Origin: Actinomyces timonensis DSM 23838
GTDB taxonomy: Bacteria > Actinomycetota > Actinomycetes > Actinomycetales > Actinomycetaceae
Assembly: GCF_000295095.1 (NCBI RefSeq)
Contig: NZ_JH806632.1
Span: 1,113,696 to 1,177,695, forward strand
Length of the DNA: 64,000 nt
Direction of reading: 5' to 3'
This document shows positions 1 through 8,090 of this stretch, piece by piece; position 1 is the first letter of the stretch; each line of letters starts with the position of its first letter. The notes beneath the pieces were generated by a model, which was not told the DNA's origin, did not search any database, and was given only the letters and a program-made list of their open reading frames with translations. The position numbers and the translations under genes are program-made.

Positions 1-480
1 GTCGTACCCGTAGGGGGCGGCGACGCCCTGAGGGGGCAGGCCGCGGCGGGCAGGGGGCTGCGAGCGCTGGGGCATGGCCTGGGCGCGTGCCCCTGGCTGA
101 GCCGGGCCCGAGGGACCCGCGCTCTGGGCGACCGGCTGCGGGGAGGCCGCCTGGTCGAGATAGCGACGAGCGGCGGCCCGAAGCTCCTCCACCTGCTGGG
201 CCTGCTGGGCCGCGAGCGCCCGCGCGGCCGGATTCGACTCGTCGTGGTCTCCGTCAGCCGCGTCGGGCCGGTCCCCGGAGCCGGGAGCGGCAGCGGCGGC
301 TGCGGCATCGCCGTCGTCGAAGAGCGGGGAGCCCATGAGCGGGTCTCCTAGGACTGAGCCGAAGGGATCATCGCCGAAACCGGGATCCGCCGGCTCCCAG
401 CCCATGGGCGCCCAGGTGCCGGCGACCTCCGACTCCTGGGCGTCGGCCAGTGCGGTTGCGGCTGCGCGTGACTCGCTCAT
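1..480 (-). CDS. Pro/Ala/Gln-rich hypothetical protein, 3' end outside the window
   Basis: An open minus-strand frame begins at ATG 478-480 and runs off the window edge without a stop, giving at least 160 residues. It opens MSESRAAATALADAQ. An acidic Gly/Asp stretch with repeated GDPLMG/GSPLFDD-like pieces follows (about residues 35-60), then an Ala/Gln-rich possible helix (about 80-105), then a Pro/Gln/Ala-rich tail. There is no signal peptide, membrane segment or known fold in the visible part. Codon use is the strong third-position G/C of the neighbours, so I take it as real. I do not recognise the family. It lies downstream of the phosphoribosyltransferase on the same strand, separated by an IS-end repeat. 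Confidence 0.6.
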   Translation of the reverse strand, partial: MSESRAAATALADAQESEVAGTWAPMGWEPADPGFGDDPFGSVLGDPLMGSPLFDDGDAAAAAAAPGSGDRPDAADGDHDESNPAARALAAQQAQQVEELRAAARRYLDQAASPQPVAQSAGPSGPAQPGARAQAMPQRSQPPARRGLPPQGVAAPYGYD

Positions 481-568
481 AGCACCAGCATCGCACGCGG
501 CGGGGCGTTAGTGGGGCTCCCCACGAGGCCAGAACCGCCGCAGGACCAGCAGAGGACCAGCGGAGGAC

Positions 569-642
569 TGTGGTGCGCCAGGACATCTGAGACAGGTTTG
601 CCGATCTGCGTCTGGGACAGCGCCGCGGTGGTGCGGGGGCGG
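569..642 (+). repeat. IS-end-like repeat, copy 1 (solo)
   Basis: This 74-bp segment matches the left end of the element at 16194-16267 over its whole length, about 65 of 74 positions by eye. It starts TGTGGTGCGCCAGGACATCT and has the internal direct repeat of CTGAGACAG-like words seen in the other copy. The terminal 10 bases differ by three transitions, so it looks like an older solo end. It stops 3 bases before the stop codon of the minus-strand phosphoribosyltransferase. No transposase lies nearby. Assignment to an IS family (IS481-like) is inference. Confidence 0.6.
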
Positions 643-644
643 GG

Positions 645-1262
645 TCATGAGGGGGAGCCCAGGGACTCCCGGGTGATGACCGGCTGGACCGACCAGGGGA
701 AGTTGATCCACTTGTCGGTCTCCTTCCAGCAGTAGTCCGGGGCGAAGATGGAGCGAGGCTTGCGGTAGATGACGGCGCTGCGCGCGTCGACCGGCACCGT
801 CTCATCGCCCAGCTCCAGGCCCTGGCTGCGCAGGAGGTCCATGACGAGCTTGAGGGTCTTGCCCGAGTCGGCGACGTCGTCGACCACGAGAACCTTCTTG
901 CCCGGCAGCTCGGAGGCGTCCATGAGCGGGGGCAGGATGACCGGCTCCTCCAGCGTCTCGCCGATCCCGGTGTAGAACTCGACGTTCATCGCGCCCATCG
1001 CCTTGATCCCGATGGCGTAGCCGATCGCGCCGGCGGGGATGAGGCCCCCGCGGGCAATGGCGATGATGAGGTCCGGCATCCAGCCAGAGGCGACGATCTG
1101 GGCGGACAGCTCGCGCTCGGCGACGCCGAAGAGCTCCCAGGTGAGGTTCTCGCGGTCCGGGTCGGCGGCGGTCGAGGCGCCGTCGTCGAAGGCCGCGCCG
1201 GGGACGGAGGAGGGGGTCGGGCTGGTCGGGCTGGTCGGGCTGGGGCTGTTCGCGTTGCTCAC
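645..1262 (-). CDS. Phosphoribosyltransferase (purine/xanthine-guanine type)
   Basis: A PRTase-fold protein of 205 residues that probably joins a purine base to PRPP in nucleotide salvage. The PRPP loop VLVVDDVADSGKTL is clear (about residues 128-141), as is the upstream IIAIARGGLIPAG segment. The GTG start at 1260-1262 is chosen because AGGAC lies just upstream and the conserved fold begins about 45 residues in; the frame extends further upstream but codes low-complexity sequence. The N-terminal 25 residues include a Ser/Pro/Thr triplet repeat (SPTSPTSPT) encoded by a short tandem DNA repeat. Which base it prefers cannot be read from the sequence. Both flanks contain repeats. Confidence 0.85.
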   Translation of the reverse strand: MSNANSPSPTSPTSPTPSSVPGAAFDDGASTAADPDRENLTWELFGVAERELSAQIVASGWMPDLIIAIARGGLIPAGAIGYAIGIKAMGAMNVEFYTGIGETLEEPVILPPLMDASELPGKKVLVVDDVADSGKTLKLVMDLLRSQGLELGDETVPVDARSAVIYRKPRSIFAPDYCWKETDKWINFPWSVQPVITRESLGSPS

Positions 1263-1758
1263 GTCGGCGTCCTGGGATCGAGAGGAAGCGGTTGCGTGAG
1301 AATCGTAGTAGGAGGCGGGCGCCGCGGCGAGGCGGATGGTGAGAGCCGCGACCAGCGGTCCCTCGCTCGTCCTCCGCTGGCACTCCACTGGTCCGCTGCC
1401 GGTCTGTGATGTCTTGGAGCGGTCTGGGCGGCGGCGGGCGCCCCCGGCTCCTCCCCACTCCCTCCTCGCCGAGACCGGGCGAACAGCACGGCGAAACCGG
1501 GCGAACAGCACCGCGAGACCGGTTCGCGCTGAGCCCCGGGGGCCCGCTGAGAGCATCGGCGGGCCCCTCGGCGCGCCCCGGCGCCTCAGGCGCGGTCTGT
1601 CCACACTTGGCACCGCTATGCCGCCTTTTTGCTGACACAGGTGTGTTCAACGTGGCCAAAGCCTGCGACAATGAGTAGGCTTTGCGAGGCTGTCATCCCA
1701 GGCGCGCCTCGCGTCCCTCGCACACCAACACTCTCTCTCAGCGCCGAGAAGGGAACTT
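1263..1758. other. Divergent intergenic region, phosphoribosyltransferase/cstA
   Basis: These 496 bp hold no convincing gene. Seen in it: a GC-rich segment (about 1355-1420) whose complement loosely resembles bases 541-576; the 22-bp tandem repeat at 1470-1531; the palindrome ACACAGGTGTGT near 1635-1646; and a hairpin of AAAGCCT (1658-1664) with AGGCTTT (1677-1683). GACAAT at 1666-1671 could be a -10 hexamer for cstA, with TGTTCA about 17 bases upstream, but the match is weak. The cstA ribosome binding site is AGAAGGGAAC just before the ATG. Confidence 0.5.
1470..1531 (+). repeat. Tandem 22-bp GAGACCGGGCGAACAGCAC-type repeat
   Basis: Two complete 22-bp units occupy 1470-1491 and 1492-1513, of the form CGARACCGGGCGAACAGCAC plus SG. 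A third, truncated unit (CGAGACCGGTTCG) follows at 1514-1531. The same word recurs in inverted orientation on both sides of a DnaA box at 31718-31840, and shorter relatives flank the IS remnant near 16.1 and 16.8 kb. Function unknown. Confidence 0.75.
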
Positions 1759-4152
1759 ATGAACTCCCAGGATCAGAAAGACCTGCCCTCCTACACACCC
1801 GAGGAGGAGCGGCTCATCATCAGGAACAAGGCCGGCGTGCCCGTCGGCACCAGGATTGACACCACCTGGACCCCCAAGCGCATCGCGACCTGGGTGGTCA
1901 TCACAGCCCTGGGCGTGCTGGGCTGGTGGATGCTGGCGGTGGCCCGCGGGGAGCGGGTCAACACGATCTGGTTCGTGGTGACCGCGATCTGCACCTACGC
2001 CATCGGCTACCGCTTCTACGGGCTGTTCATCCAGCGCACGATCATGCGCCCCGATGACACCAACGCCACCCCGGCCGAGCGCATCAACAACGGCCGCGAC
2101 TTCGACCCCACTCACCGCGTGGTCCTCTACGGCCACCACTTCGCCGCCATCGCCGGCGCCGGGCCGCTGGTCGGCCCCGTGCTCGCGGCGCAGATGGGCT
2201 ACCTGCCCGGGACCCTGTGGATCATCCTGGGCGTGGTCATCGCCGGGGCGGTGCAGGACATGCTCGTCCTGTTCTTCTCCATGCGCCGCGGCGGGCGGTC
2301 GCTGGGCCAGATGGCCACCGATGAGATCGGCAAGATCGGCGGCACGGTCGCCACGATCGTCGTCTTCGTCATGCTCATGATCGTCCTCGCGGTCCTCGCG
2401 ATGGTCTGCGTCAACGCCCTTGCCGAGTCCCCCTGGGGCGTCTTCAGCGTCGGCATGACGATCCCGATCGCCATCTTCATGGGCATCTGGCTGCGCTACG
2501 TCCAGCCCGGCAAGATCACGCAGGTCTCGATCGTCGGCTTCGCCGTCCTCATCGGCGTCATCATCGCCGGGCGCTGGGTGGCCGAGTCCTCCTTCGGTGA
2601 GTTCCTGCACCTGGACCGCACAACGCTGGTGTGGGCCATGGTCATCTACGGCTTCCTCGCCGCCGTCCTGCCGGTCTGGGTCCTGCTCACCCCGCGTGAC
2701 TACCTGTCCACCTTCATGAAGGTCGGCACCATCGCGGTCCTGGCGGCCGGGATCATCATCGTGCGCCCCGTCGTCGAGATGGCCGCCGTCTCCGAGTTCG
2801 CCCTCAACACCGAGGGACCGGTCTTCGCCGGCGGCATCTTCCCCTTCCTGTTCATCACCATCGCCTGCGGCGCGCTATCCGGCATGCACGCCATGGTCTC
2901 GTCGGGCACCAGCCCCAAGATGATCCAGAAGGAGTCGCAGGCGCGCATGATCGGCTACGCCGGCATGCTCATGGAGTCCTTCGTCGCCATCATGGCCCTG
3001 GCAGCCGCCGTGTCGCTGAGCCCGGGCATCTACTTCTCGATGAACACCTCCGCTGCCACCATGGACAAGCTCGCCGGTCCCGACGTCGTCGCCACGGCCA
3101 CGGCCAACAACGGCGACGACAAGGCCGCCGCGCGCGCCGAGATCGCCGACGCCGCCGTCGAGAACCTCAACGTCACCGACGCCCACGGCAACCGCATGGA
3201 CCCCACGTGGGACTCCTGGGACGAGGCCGGCAACCCCAAGACCTACGAGGGCGCGGACGCCCTCAAGCAGGTCGCCTCCGACGTCGGTGAGCCGAGCGTC
3301 GTCTCGCGCACCGGCGGCGCCCCGACCCTCAGCGTCGGGATGTCGCACATTCTCCACCAGATCGGCGGTGGCCGGGCCATGATGGGCTTCTGGTACCACT
3401 TCGCCATCATGTTCGAGGCGCTGTTCATCCTCTCCGCCGTCGACGCCGTCACGCGCGTGGCCCGCTTCCAGCTCTCCGACGCGCTGGGCAACGTCTTCCC
3501 GAAGTTCCGCGACCCCTCGTGGCACGTGGGCGCCTGGGCGACGACCGCCGTGGTCGTGGCGGCCTGGGGATCGCTGCTCCTCATGGGCGTGACGGATCCG
3601 CGCGGAGGCATTCAGACGCTCTATCCGCTCTTCGGTATCGCCAACCAGCTCATCGCGGCGGTCGCGCTGCTGGTGTGCACGGTCATGGTGGTGCGCAAGG
3701 GCTACACGAAGTACGTGTGGATCCCGCTCATCCCGCTCGTCTTCGACACAGTGGTCACCTTCACGGCGTCGTGGCAGAAGATCTTCTCCACCGACTCCCG
3801 CGTGGGCTACTTCCAGCAGCACCGGGACGCCAAGGCGAAGCTGGCGACCCTCACCGATCCCGAGCAGATCGATGTCCAGCGGGCGATCGTGCGCAACACG
3901 ATGATCCAGGGCACCCTGTCCGTCATCTTCGTGGTCATGGTGGCCTTCGTGATGGTCATGGCGCTCCTGCGGGTCATCAAGACGATCCGGACGCACGACA
4001 CCTCGAACTCCGAGGACCCGTACCAGGAGTCCAACTTCTACGCGCCGAGCACGATGGTGGCCTCGCCGCTGCAGAAGAAGCTCGTCAAGGAGTACGAGGC
4101 CGTGGGAGACCCGGCTCTCATCCCCGGCCAGGCGCCGCACGGCGCCCACTGA
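1759..4152 (+). CDS. cstA: CstA-family pyruvate/peptide transporter
   Basis: A multi-spanning inner-membrane carrier of 797 residues, in the usual length range of CstA/BtsT proteins. These import pyruvate with protons in E. coli and were first tied to peptide use in carbon starvation. Family signatures seen: RINNGRDFDPT, the conserved HHFAAIAGAGPLVGPVLAAQ near residues 120-140, GALSGMHAMVSSGTSPK, and about 16 hydrophobic spans. An Asp/Ala-rich soluble insert (about residues 440-510) sits between two membrane spans. The ATG at 1759 follows AGAAGGG. The small YbdD-like gene follows at 4186, the standard CstA-YbdD pair. The substrate here (pyruvate or peptides) is not decided by sequence. Confidence 0.95.
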   Translation: MNSQDQKDLPSYTPEEERLIIRNKAGVPVGTRIDTTWTPKRIATWVVITALGVLGWWMLAVARGERVNTIWFVVTAICTYAIGYRFYGLFIQRTIMRPDDTNATPAERINNGRDFDPTHRVVLYGHHFAAIAGAGPLVGPVLAAQMGYLPGTLWIILGVVIAGAVQDMLVLFFSMRRGGRSLGQMATDEIGKIGGTVATIVVFVMLMIVLAVLAMVCVNALAESPWGVFSVGMTIPIAIFMGIWLRYVQPGKITQVSIVGFAVLIGVIIAGRWVAESSFGEFLHLDRTTLVWAMVIYGFLAAVLPVWVLLTPRDYLSTFMKVGTIAVLAAGIIIVRPVVEMAAVSEFALNTEGPVFAGGIFPFLFITIACGALSGMHAMVSSGTSPKMIQKESQARMIGYAGMLMESFVAIMALAAAVSLSPGIYFSMNTSAATMDKLAGPDVVATATANNGDDKAAARAEIADAAVENLNVTDAHGNRMDPTWDSWDEAGNPKTYEGADALKQVASDVGEPSVVSRTGGAPTLSVGMSHILHQIGGGRAMMGFWYHFAIMFEALFILSAVDAVTRVARFQLSDALGNVFPKFRDPSWHVGAWATTAVVVAAWGSLLLMGVTDPRGGIQTLYPLFGIANQLIAAVALLVCTVMVVRKGYTKYVWIPLIPLVFDTVVTFTASWQKIFSTDSRVGYFQQHRDAKAKLATLTDPEQIDVQRAIVRNTMIQGTLSVIFVVMVAFVMVMALLRVIKTIRTHDTSNSEDPYQESNFYAPSTMVASPLQKKLVKEYEAVGDPALIPGQAPHGAH

Positions 4153-4185
4153 GGCCGGGCCGACGGAGCAAAGGAGGTGGTTCGG

Positions 4186-4401
4186 ATGACTCGCGCCCTG
4201 ATGGGGCTCCCCGACGGTCTGCGCGATGGCCTGCGGCAGGCGCGCGCCATGTGGCGGGACTTCACCGGTGAGTCCGGGTATGACCGCTACGTCGCCCGTC
4301 ATCGGCGCGAGCATCCGGACCACGAGCCGATGAGCGAGCGGGAGTACTGGCGGGCGCGGCGCGAGCTCGCCGAGCGGAGCGTGGAGACCGGCTGCTGCTA
4401 G
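4186..4401 (+). CDS. YbdD/YjiX-type small protein, CstA partner
   Basis: A soluble 71-residue protein with the family core SGYDRYVARHRREHPDHEPMSEREYWRARRE split as YDRYVARHRREHP and MSEREYWR. In E. coli the homologue YjiX is encoded directly after BtsT and YbdD after CstA, and both are needed for uptake. The start is the ATG at 4186, behind a perfect AAGGAGG at 4171-4177; a GTG at 4177 is in frame but overlaps that ribosome site. It lies 33 bp after cstA, so co-transcription is very likely. The C-terminus ends in a Cys-Cys pair. Confidence 0.9.
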   Translation: MTRALMGLPDGLRDGLRQARAMWRDFTGESGYDRYVARHRREHPDHEPMSEREYWRARRELAERSVETGCC

Positions 4402-4474
4402 CCGACCGGTCTCGTGACCATTTCGAGCCGCTGTGGTCTCGATACCCGCGCCGCCAGCACTTACGCTGGAGATC

Positions 4475-5065
4475 GTGGCCACTCCCATGACCTCGTCCTC
4501 TTCCCGCCTCGGAACGCTCAGCACCGATGATCCGGGTGCCGCTGAGCGCGTCGACGGCGTGGCCGCCACCGCTCCCGACGGCGAGGCCGACCTCGTGGAG
4601 GACGTCCCCCGCGGTCCCCGCGGCGGGCCGGACCGGCTCACCACGCCCGGATACGCCCACCGCCCCGGCCCCCGGAGGAGGACGGCGAGGGCCCTGGCGG
4701 TTCTCTACGGAAGCGCCGTCCTCATGGCGGTGCTGTGGCCCTCGGGCGGTGATATCGCCTCCACCAAGAGCTTCCTCGGCCCGTTCTTCCTGGGGGAGGT
4801 GGGCAAGGACATCGTCCTCAACCTCATCATGCTGGCACCGCTGACGGCGATCCTCACCCTCGCCTGGCCCCGCGTGGCCTGGTGGAGGTGGGCGCTGCTG
4901 GGCTGCCTCATCGGCGCTGGCGCGGAGCTCGCCCAGGCCCTCATCCCCGCCCTCGCGCGCAGGCCGAGCCTGGCGAACGTCGCCCAGAACGCCGTCGGCT
5001 CCTGGTGCGGGGCGGTCGCCGGCCTCATGGTCTCCCGCGTCGTCGAGCGCCGACGCCGCCCCTGA
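4475..5065 (+). CDS. VanZ-like membrane protein
   Basis: A protein of about 196 residues with a disordered acidic N-terminus (about 65 residues) followed by four hydrophobic spans. The membrane part has the VanZ-fold pattern: the first span is followed by KDIVLNLIMLAPL, then LIGAGAELAQALIPALARRPS and a final span with NAVGSWCGAVAG. VanZ of enterococci gives low-level teicoplanin resistance, but most chromosomal homologues have no known role. The start is uncertain: GTG 4433, GTG 4475 and ATG 4487 are in frame and none has a well-spaced ribosome site. It follows the CstA pair with a 73-bp gap and may be independent. Confidence 0.8.
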   Translation: MATPMTSSSSRLGTLSTDDPGAAERVDGVAATAPDGEADLVEDVPRGPRGGPDRLTTPGYAHRPGPRRRTARALAVLYGSAVLMAVLWPSGGDIASTKSFLGPFFLGEVGKDIVLNLIMLAPLTAILTLAWPRVAWWRWALLGCLIGAGAELAQALIPALARRPSLANVAQNAVGSWCGAVAGLMVSRVVERRRRP

Positions 5066-5197
5066 GCCGGGCCCACGCGCGCGCCGGCGCGCACCTCACC
5101 GGCGCCCTCGGGAACCACAAGCGCGGTCACGCCATTCGACGTCGCCGGACTCACAGGCCCGGTACCGCGGCACTGCGCGGGACGTCATCCTCGCCCC

Positions 5198-6247
5198 ATG
5201 AGCATCAGCGACTCCCACGCGCCAACCCTTCCCATCGCCCCCACCGTGCTGCGCGCGGCCGACCTCTCCTCAGAGCCCCCGCCCGAGTCGGTGCCCATTC
5301 TTCGCGGTGTTCGTTTCCTGCCCAAACCCGGGCTTGACCCGTGGGGCCAGATGCGTGAGGCCACGCTCGCCCGGATCATCGCGATCCATCGGACATGCCC
5401 GTCAGTCGAGGCCTTCTCGCATGAGTCCGCGGCTCTCCTCCACGGCGCGGACACCGACCAGGCCGAGCCGGATATCCACACGATCTGCGGGGCGAAGGCG
5501 AGCCGGACGTCAGCGCCCCTGCCCTGTCTCGACTACGGCGACCCAAGGCGCCGCGCGCGCCAGGGCCGCGCCGGACCGTGCCACGAGGTCTACCATCGCC
5601 GCCATCGCCTCGCTCTTCCGCCGAATGAGAAGACGATGGCGCTCGGCATCCCCGTCACGACGATTCCCCGCACCATCGCCGACTGCCTCCTCGACCTGCC
5701 TGGCCAGAGCGCGCTGGTGGTGTGCGACTCCCTCCTGCGCATCGCGGCGCAGGCCGATCGCTTCCATCGGGAGCGGAGTGAGCATGCCGCAGCACGGGTG
5801 CTGGCCGAGGTCGAGCCCATCATCAGGCGCGCAGGAGGACGGAGACGACGCCGGCGGGCCCTGCGGATGCTCCCACTCCTCAATCCGCTCGTGGAATCTC
5901 CTCCCGAGAGCCGACTGCGCTTCGAGCTGCTGCGCATGGGGACTCCAGTGCCCGTGGTGCAGATGCACTTCGTCGCGGGCGGCCGGCACTACTACGCGGA
6001 CCTGGGCTGGCCGTGGGTCCGGCTCGGGTGGGAGTACGACGGCCAGGGCAAGTACGCCCACCCGGAGGCCGTGCTGAACGAGAAACGACGATCCGAGCGC
6101 GCCGAGGACATCGGGATCAAGCTGCTGCGAGCGGGCTCCGCCGACCTGCGGGCGCCGGAAGCCCTCCTTGCGCGGACTCTCCGGCATCTACCGGCGAGCA
6201 CGGAGCCGGGGAGCTTCCCCATCACGCCCCGCCCGTGGATGGCGTGA
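5198..6247 (+). CDS. AbiEi-like / DUF559-domain protein
   Basis: A 349-residue protein. The middle, with IPRTIADCLLDLPGQSALVV (about residues 150-175), matches the actinobacterial protein class often annotated as type IV toxin-antitoxin AbiEi-domain or hypothetical. The C-terminal third, from ESPPESRLRFELLRMG (about residue 233) through VQMHFVAGGRHYYADLGWP and LGWEYDGQGKY to RRSERAEDIGIKLLR, has the DUF559/Vsr-like nuclease fold pattern (E, D and E...K-like residues). No AbiEii nucleotidyltransferase follows, so it does not look like a complete type IV toxin-antitoxin pair. Codon use is slightly less biased than its neighbours. A role in nucleic-acid cutting or control is inference only. Confidence 0.75.
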   Translation: MSISDSHAPTLPIAPTVLRAADLSSEPPPESVPILRGVRFLPKPGLDPWGQMREATLARIIAIHRTCPSVEAFSHESAALLHGADTDQAEPDIHTICGAKASRTSAPLPCLDYGDPRRRARQGRAGPCHEVYHRRHRLALPPNEKTMALGIPVTTIPRTIADCLLDLPGQSALVVCDSLLRIAAQADRFHRERSEHAAARVLAEVEPIIRRAGGRRRRRRALRMLPLLNPLVESPPESRLRFELLRMGTPVPVVQMHFVAGGRHYYADLGWPWVRLGWEYDGQGKYAHPEAVLNEKRRSERAEDIGIKLLRAGSADLRAPEALLARTLRHLPASTEPGSFPITPRPWMA

Positions 6248-6284
6248 CCTCAACCTTGCGGTCAGGCTGCGGGGTTAGTGCCCC

Positions 6285-6391
6285 CTGTACGGGGGTTTGA
6301 CCCTCTGACCGGGGGTTCGGCCCTCAGACCGGGGTCGCACCCCCCGTACAGACGCGCAAGACCGCGTCCAGAGGACCGAACCCCCGTCCAG
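6285..6391. repeat. Convergent array of six degenerate 20-bp units
   Basis: Three 20-bp units read forward (6285-6304 CTGTACGGGGGTTTGACCCT, 6305-6324, 6325-6344). Three read on the complement from 6391 downward (6391-6372 CTGGACGGGGGTTCGGTCCT, 6371-6352, 6351-6332). The two sets overlap at the centre and CTGTACGGGGG/CCCCCGTACAG pair exactly. The array lies between the AbiEi-like gene and tRNA-Leu, which converge. A transcript from either side could fold into a long imperfect stem. The rest of this 313-bp gap holds the tRNA terminator and nothing else visible. Confidence 0.7.
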
Positions 6392-6517
6392 CGCGGCCCC
6401 CGCGCGCTCCGGCCTCCTCGACCAGAGCACAACGGCCCCACCAGTCCCGCCGCCACCCGCCCGTAGCCTCGCTGGCTCAGCAACTCCGCCGGACCGCCAG
6501 CATCCGCGTGCAACAAC

Positions 6518-6547
6518 GCAGGCCCGGTCCATCGGGACCGGGCCTGC
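6518..6547 (-). terminator. Hairpin terminator for tRNA-Leu
   Basis: A perfect 13-bp stem, GCAGGCCCGGTCC (6518-6530) with GGACCGGGCCTGC (6535-6547), and a 4-base loop. It lies 14 bases past the 3' end of the minus-strand tRNA. On that strand it is followed by GTTGTTG rather than a full U-tract. Confidence 0.7.
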
Positions 6548-6560
6548 GCCGTGGGGCTGG

Positions 6561-6644
6561 TGCGCGAGGGGGGACTCGAACCCCCATGATCGTTAGATCA
6601 CACGGACCTGAACCGTGCGCGTCTACCAATTCCGCCACTCGCGC
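6561..6644 (-). tRNA. tRNA-Leu (CAG anticodon)
   Basis: Read on the minus strand, the 84-nt sequence has the acceptor stem GCGCGAG/CTCGCGC with discriminator A. It also has a D arm with GGTAGACGC, the anticodon loop TTCAGGT with anticodon CAG, a long class II variable arm, and the T arm GGGGGTTCGAGTCCCCC. CCA is not encoded. Its position next to fhaA matches leuT of mycobacteria. Confidence 0.97.
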
Positions 6645-6873
6645 GAGAAGCGAGAGAGACGATAGCCGCCCAGCGCCCTCCGAGTCCAATTGGGAGCGCC
6701 GCACCGGCAGTGACACCAGTCACCCGGGCGCTCCACGGGGTGCGCCGCCCGCGAATGTCGACCGTCTTGCAACGCGCCCCACTCGGCTCGCACCGGATCA
6801 GCGGTTACGATGGGCGCGGAGAGAACCCGGTCTGTGCGGCCGGGCATGGTCCCCACACAGGGAGGTTGAGTCC

Positions 6874-7596
6874 ATGGGTTTCCTGGACAAGCTCGAGAAG
6901 GGCGTAGGGAGCGTCACCAACCGTGCCGTGTCACGGCTAGGCGACGACATCGAGCCGATCGAGATCGCCTCCAAGATCCGCGAGACGATGGACAAGCGGG
7001 CGGCCTCGTTCGCGCGCGATCGCTCCGTGGTGCCCAACCACTTCCGCGTCCGGCTCCCCGCCACCGCCATCGAGCGCGTCCGCGCCTGGGGTGAGGAGGA
7101 GATGGCCCGCCAGCTCATCGACGTCGCCACCTCCCATGCCGCCGAGCAGGGCTACTCCTTCGTCGGGCCGGTCGAGGTCGTGTTCGCCTCCGACTCCACG
7201 CTCACGGCCTCGGCCATCGAGGTCGACTCCTCCACACGCCGCGGCGCCTCCACCCCGGTCGCCACGCCGTCGCCGGCCCAGCCGATCCTCGACATCGACG
7301 GCCAGCGCTACCTGCTCACCGGGCAGGTCACGGTCATCGGCCGCGGCAGCGAGGCGGACATCATCGTCGACGACTCCGGCGTCTCCCGCCGCCACCTGGA
7401 GATCCGCCTGACCCAGGGCCACGCCATCGCCACCGACCTCGGCTCGACCAACGGCACCTTCGTCGAGGGCCACCGGGTCGACGCCGCCACCCTCCTCGAC
7501 GGCAACACGCTGACGATCGGCCGCACCCGGATCATGTTCTGGGACGGGTCGCAGAGCGCCAACCAGGCGCCGTCACCCGTAGGAGCGGCCACTTGA
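6874..7596 (+). CDS. fhaA: FhaA: DUF3662 and FHA domain protein
   Basis: A cytosolic phosphothreonine-reader of 240 residues. The N-terminal DUF3662 domain (about 1-120) begins MGFLDKLEKGVGSVTNR. A Ser/Thr/Pro linker follows, then a C-terminal FHA domain (about 155-235) with the GRGSEADIIV, SRRHLEI and DLGSTNGTFV signatures; the Arg, Ser-Arg and Asn-Gly that bind pThr are all present. In mycobacteria FhaA binds the PknB-phosphorylated MviN pseudokinase domain and dampens peptidoglycan synthesis; a matching MurJ fusion lies at 45780. The protein is much shorter than mycobacterial FhaA because the middle linker is short. The ATG at 6874 follows GGGAGG. First gene of a seven-gene operon. Confidence 0.95.
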   Translation: MGFLDKLEKGVGSVTNRAVSRLGDDIEPIEIASKIRETMDKRAASFARDRSVVPNHFRVRLPATAIERVRAWGEEEMARQLIDVATSHAAEQGYSFVGPVEVVFASDSTLTASAIEVDSSTRRGASTPVATPSPAQPILDIDGQRYLLTGQVTVIGRGSEADIIVDDSGVSRRHLEIRLTQGHAIATDLGSTNGTFVEGHRVDAATLLDGNTLTIGRTRIMFWDGSQSANQAPSPVGAAT

Positions 7597-8090
7597 GCCA
7601 GCTGGCCTTCACTGCTCTACGGCTGGGTTTCATCGTCCTGCTGTGGCTCTTCGTCTATCTCGTCATCCGCGTTCTTCGGCGCGACATGGCCGATATCCCG
7701 ATCGGGCGCCCCGGGCGCGCGCTCCCTTCCGCTCCCCGCGCGCAGCGGGGGCAGGGCCCGGTCGCCCCGCAGGCCGCTCCGGCGCCGCCCAGGCGCAACG
7801 ACGCCCGCCGCCTCATCATCACCGAGGGGCCGCTCGCCGGCTCCACCGTTCCCCTGTCCCCCTCGTCGATCATCATCGGCCGATCGCCCTCATCGACCCT
7901 CGTGCTCGATGACTCCTACGCCTCCTCCCGCCACGCCCGCGTCTTCCCCAAGGACGGGTCCTGGTGGCTGGAGGACCTGGGCTCCACGAACGGCACCATG
8001 CTGGCCGGGCGCCCGGTGCACGGGGCCGTCGAGCTGCCGATCGGCGCTCCCGTGAAGATCGGTCAGACCACCTTGGAGCTGCGCCCATGA
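7593..8090 (+). CDS. fhaB: FhaB: membrane-anchored FHA protein
   Basis: A 165-residue protein with one N-terminal membrane span (about residues 8-27, LGFIVLLWLFVYLVIRVL). A Pro/Arg-rich linker and a C-terminal FHA domain (about 75-160) follow, with IIIGRSPSSTLVL, SSRHARV and EDLGSTNGTML. The pThr-binding Arg, Ser and Asn residues are intact. FhaB (FipA) in mycobacteria is a PknA/PknB substrate linked to FtsZ and FtsQ at the division site. The start is TTG at 7593, overlapping the fhaA stop by 4 bases, so translation is coupled. Confidence 0.93.
   Translation: MSQLAFTALRLGFIVLLWLFVYLVIRVLRRDMADIPIGRPGRALPSAPRAQRGQGPVAPQAAPAPPRRNDARRLIITEGPLAGSTVPLSPSSIIIGRSPSSTLVLDDSYASSRHARVFPKDGSWWLEDLGSTNGTMLAGRPVHGAVELPIGAPVKIGQTTLELRP

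Noticed and set aside
1210-1245. A short GGTCGGGCT tandem repeat considered as a CRISPR or VNTR.
   Set aside because: It is three 9-bp units inside the phosphoribosyltransferase gene coding SPT triplets, with no spacers. No CRISPR array was seen anywhere in the window.
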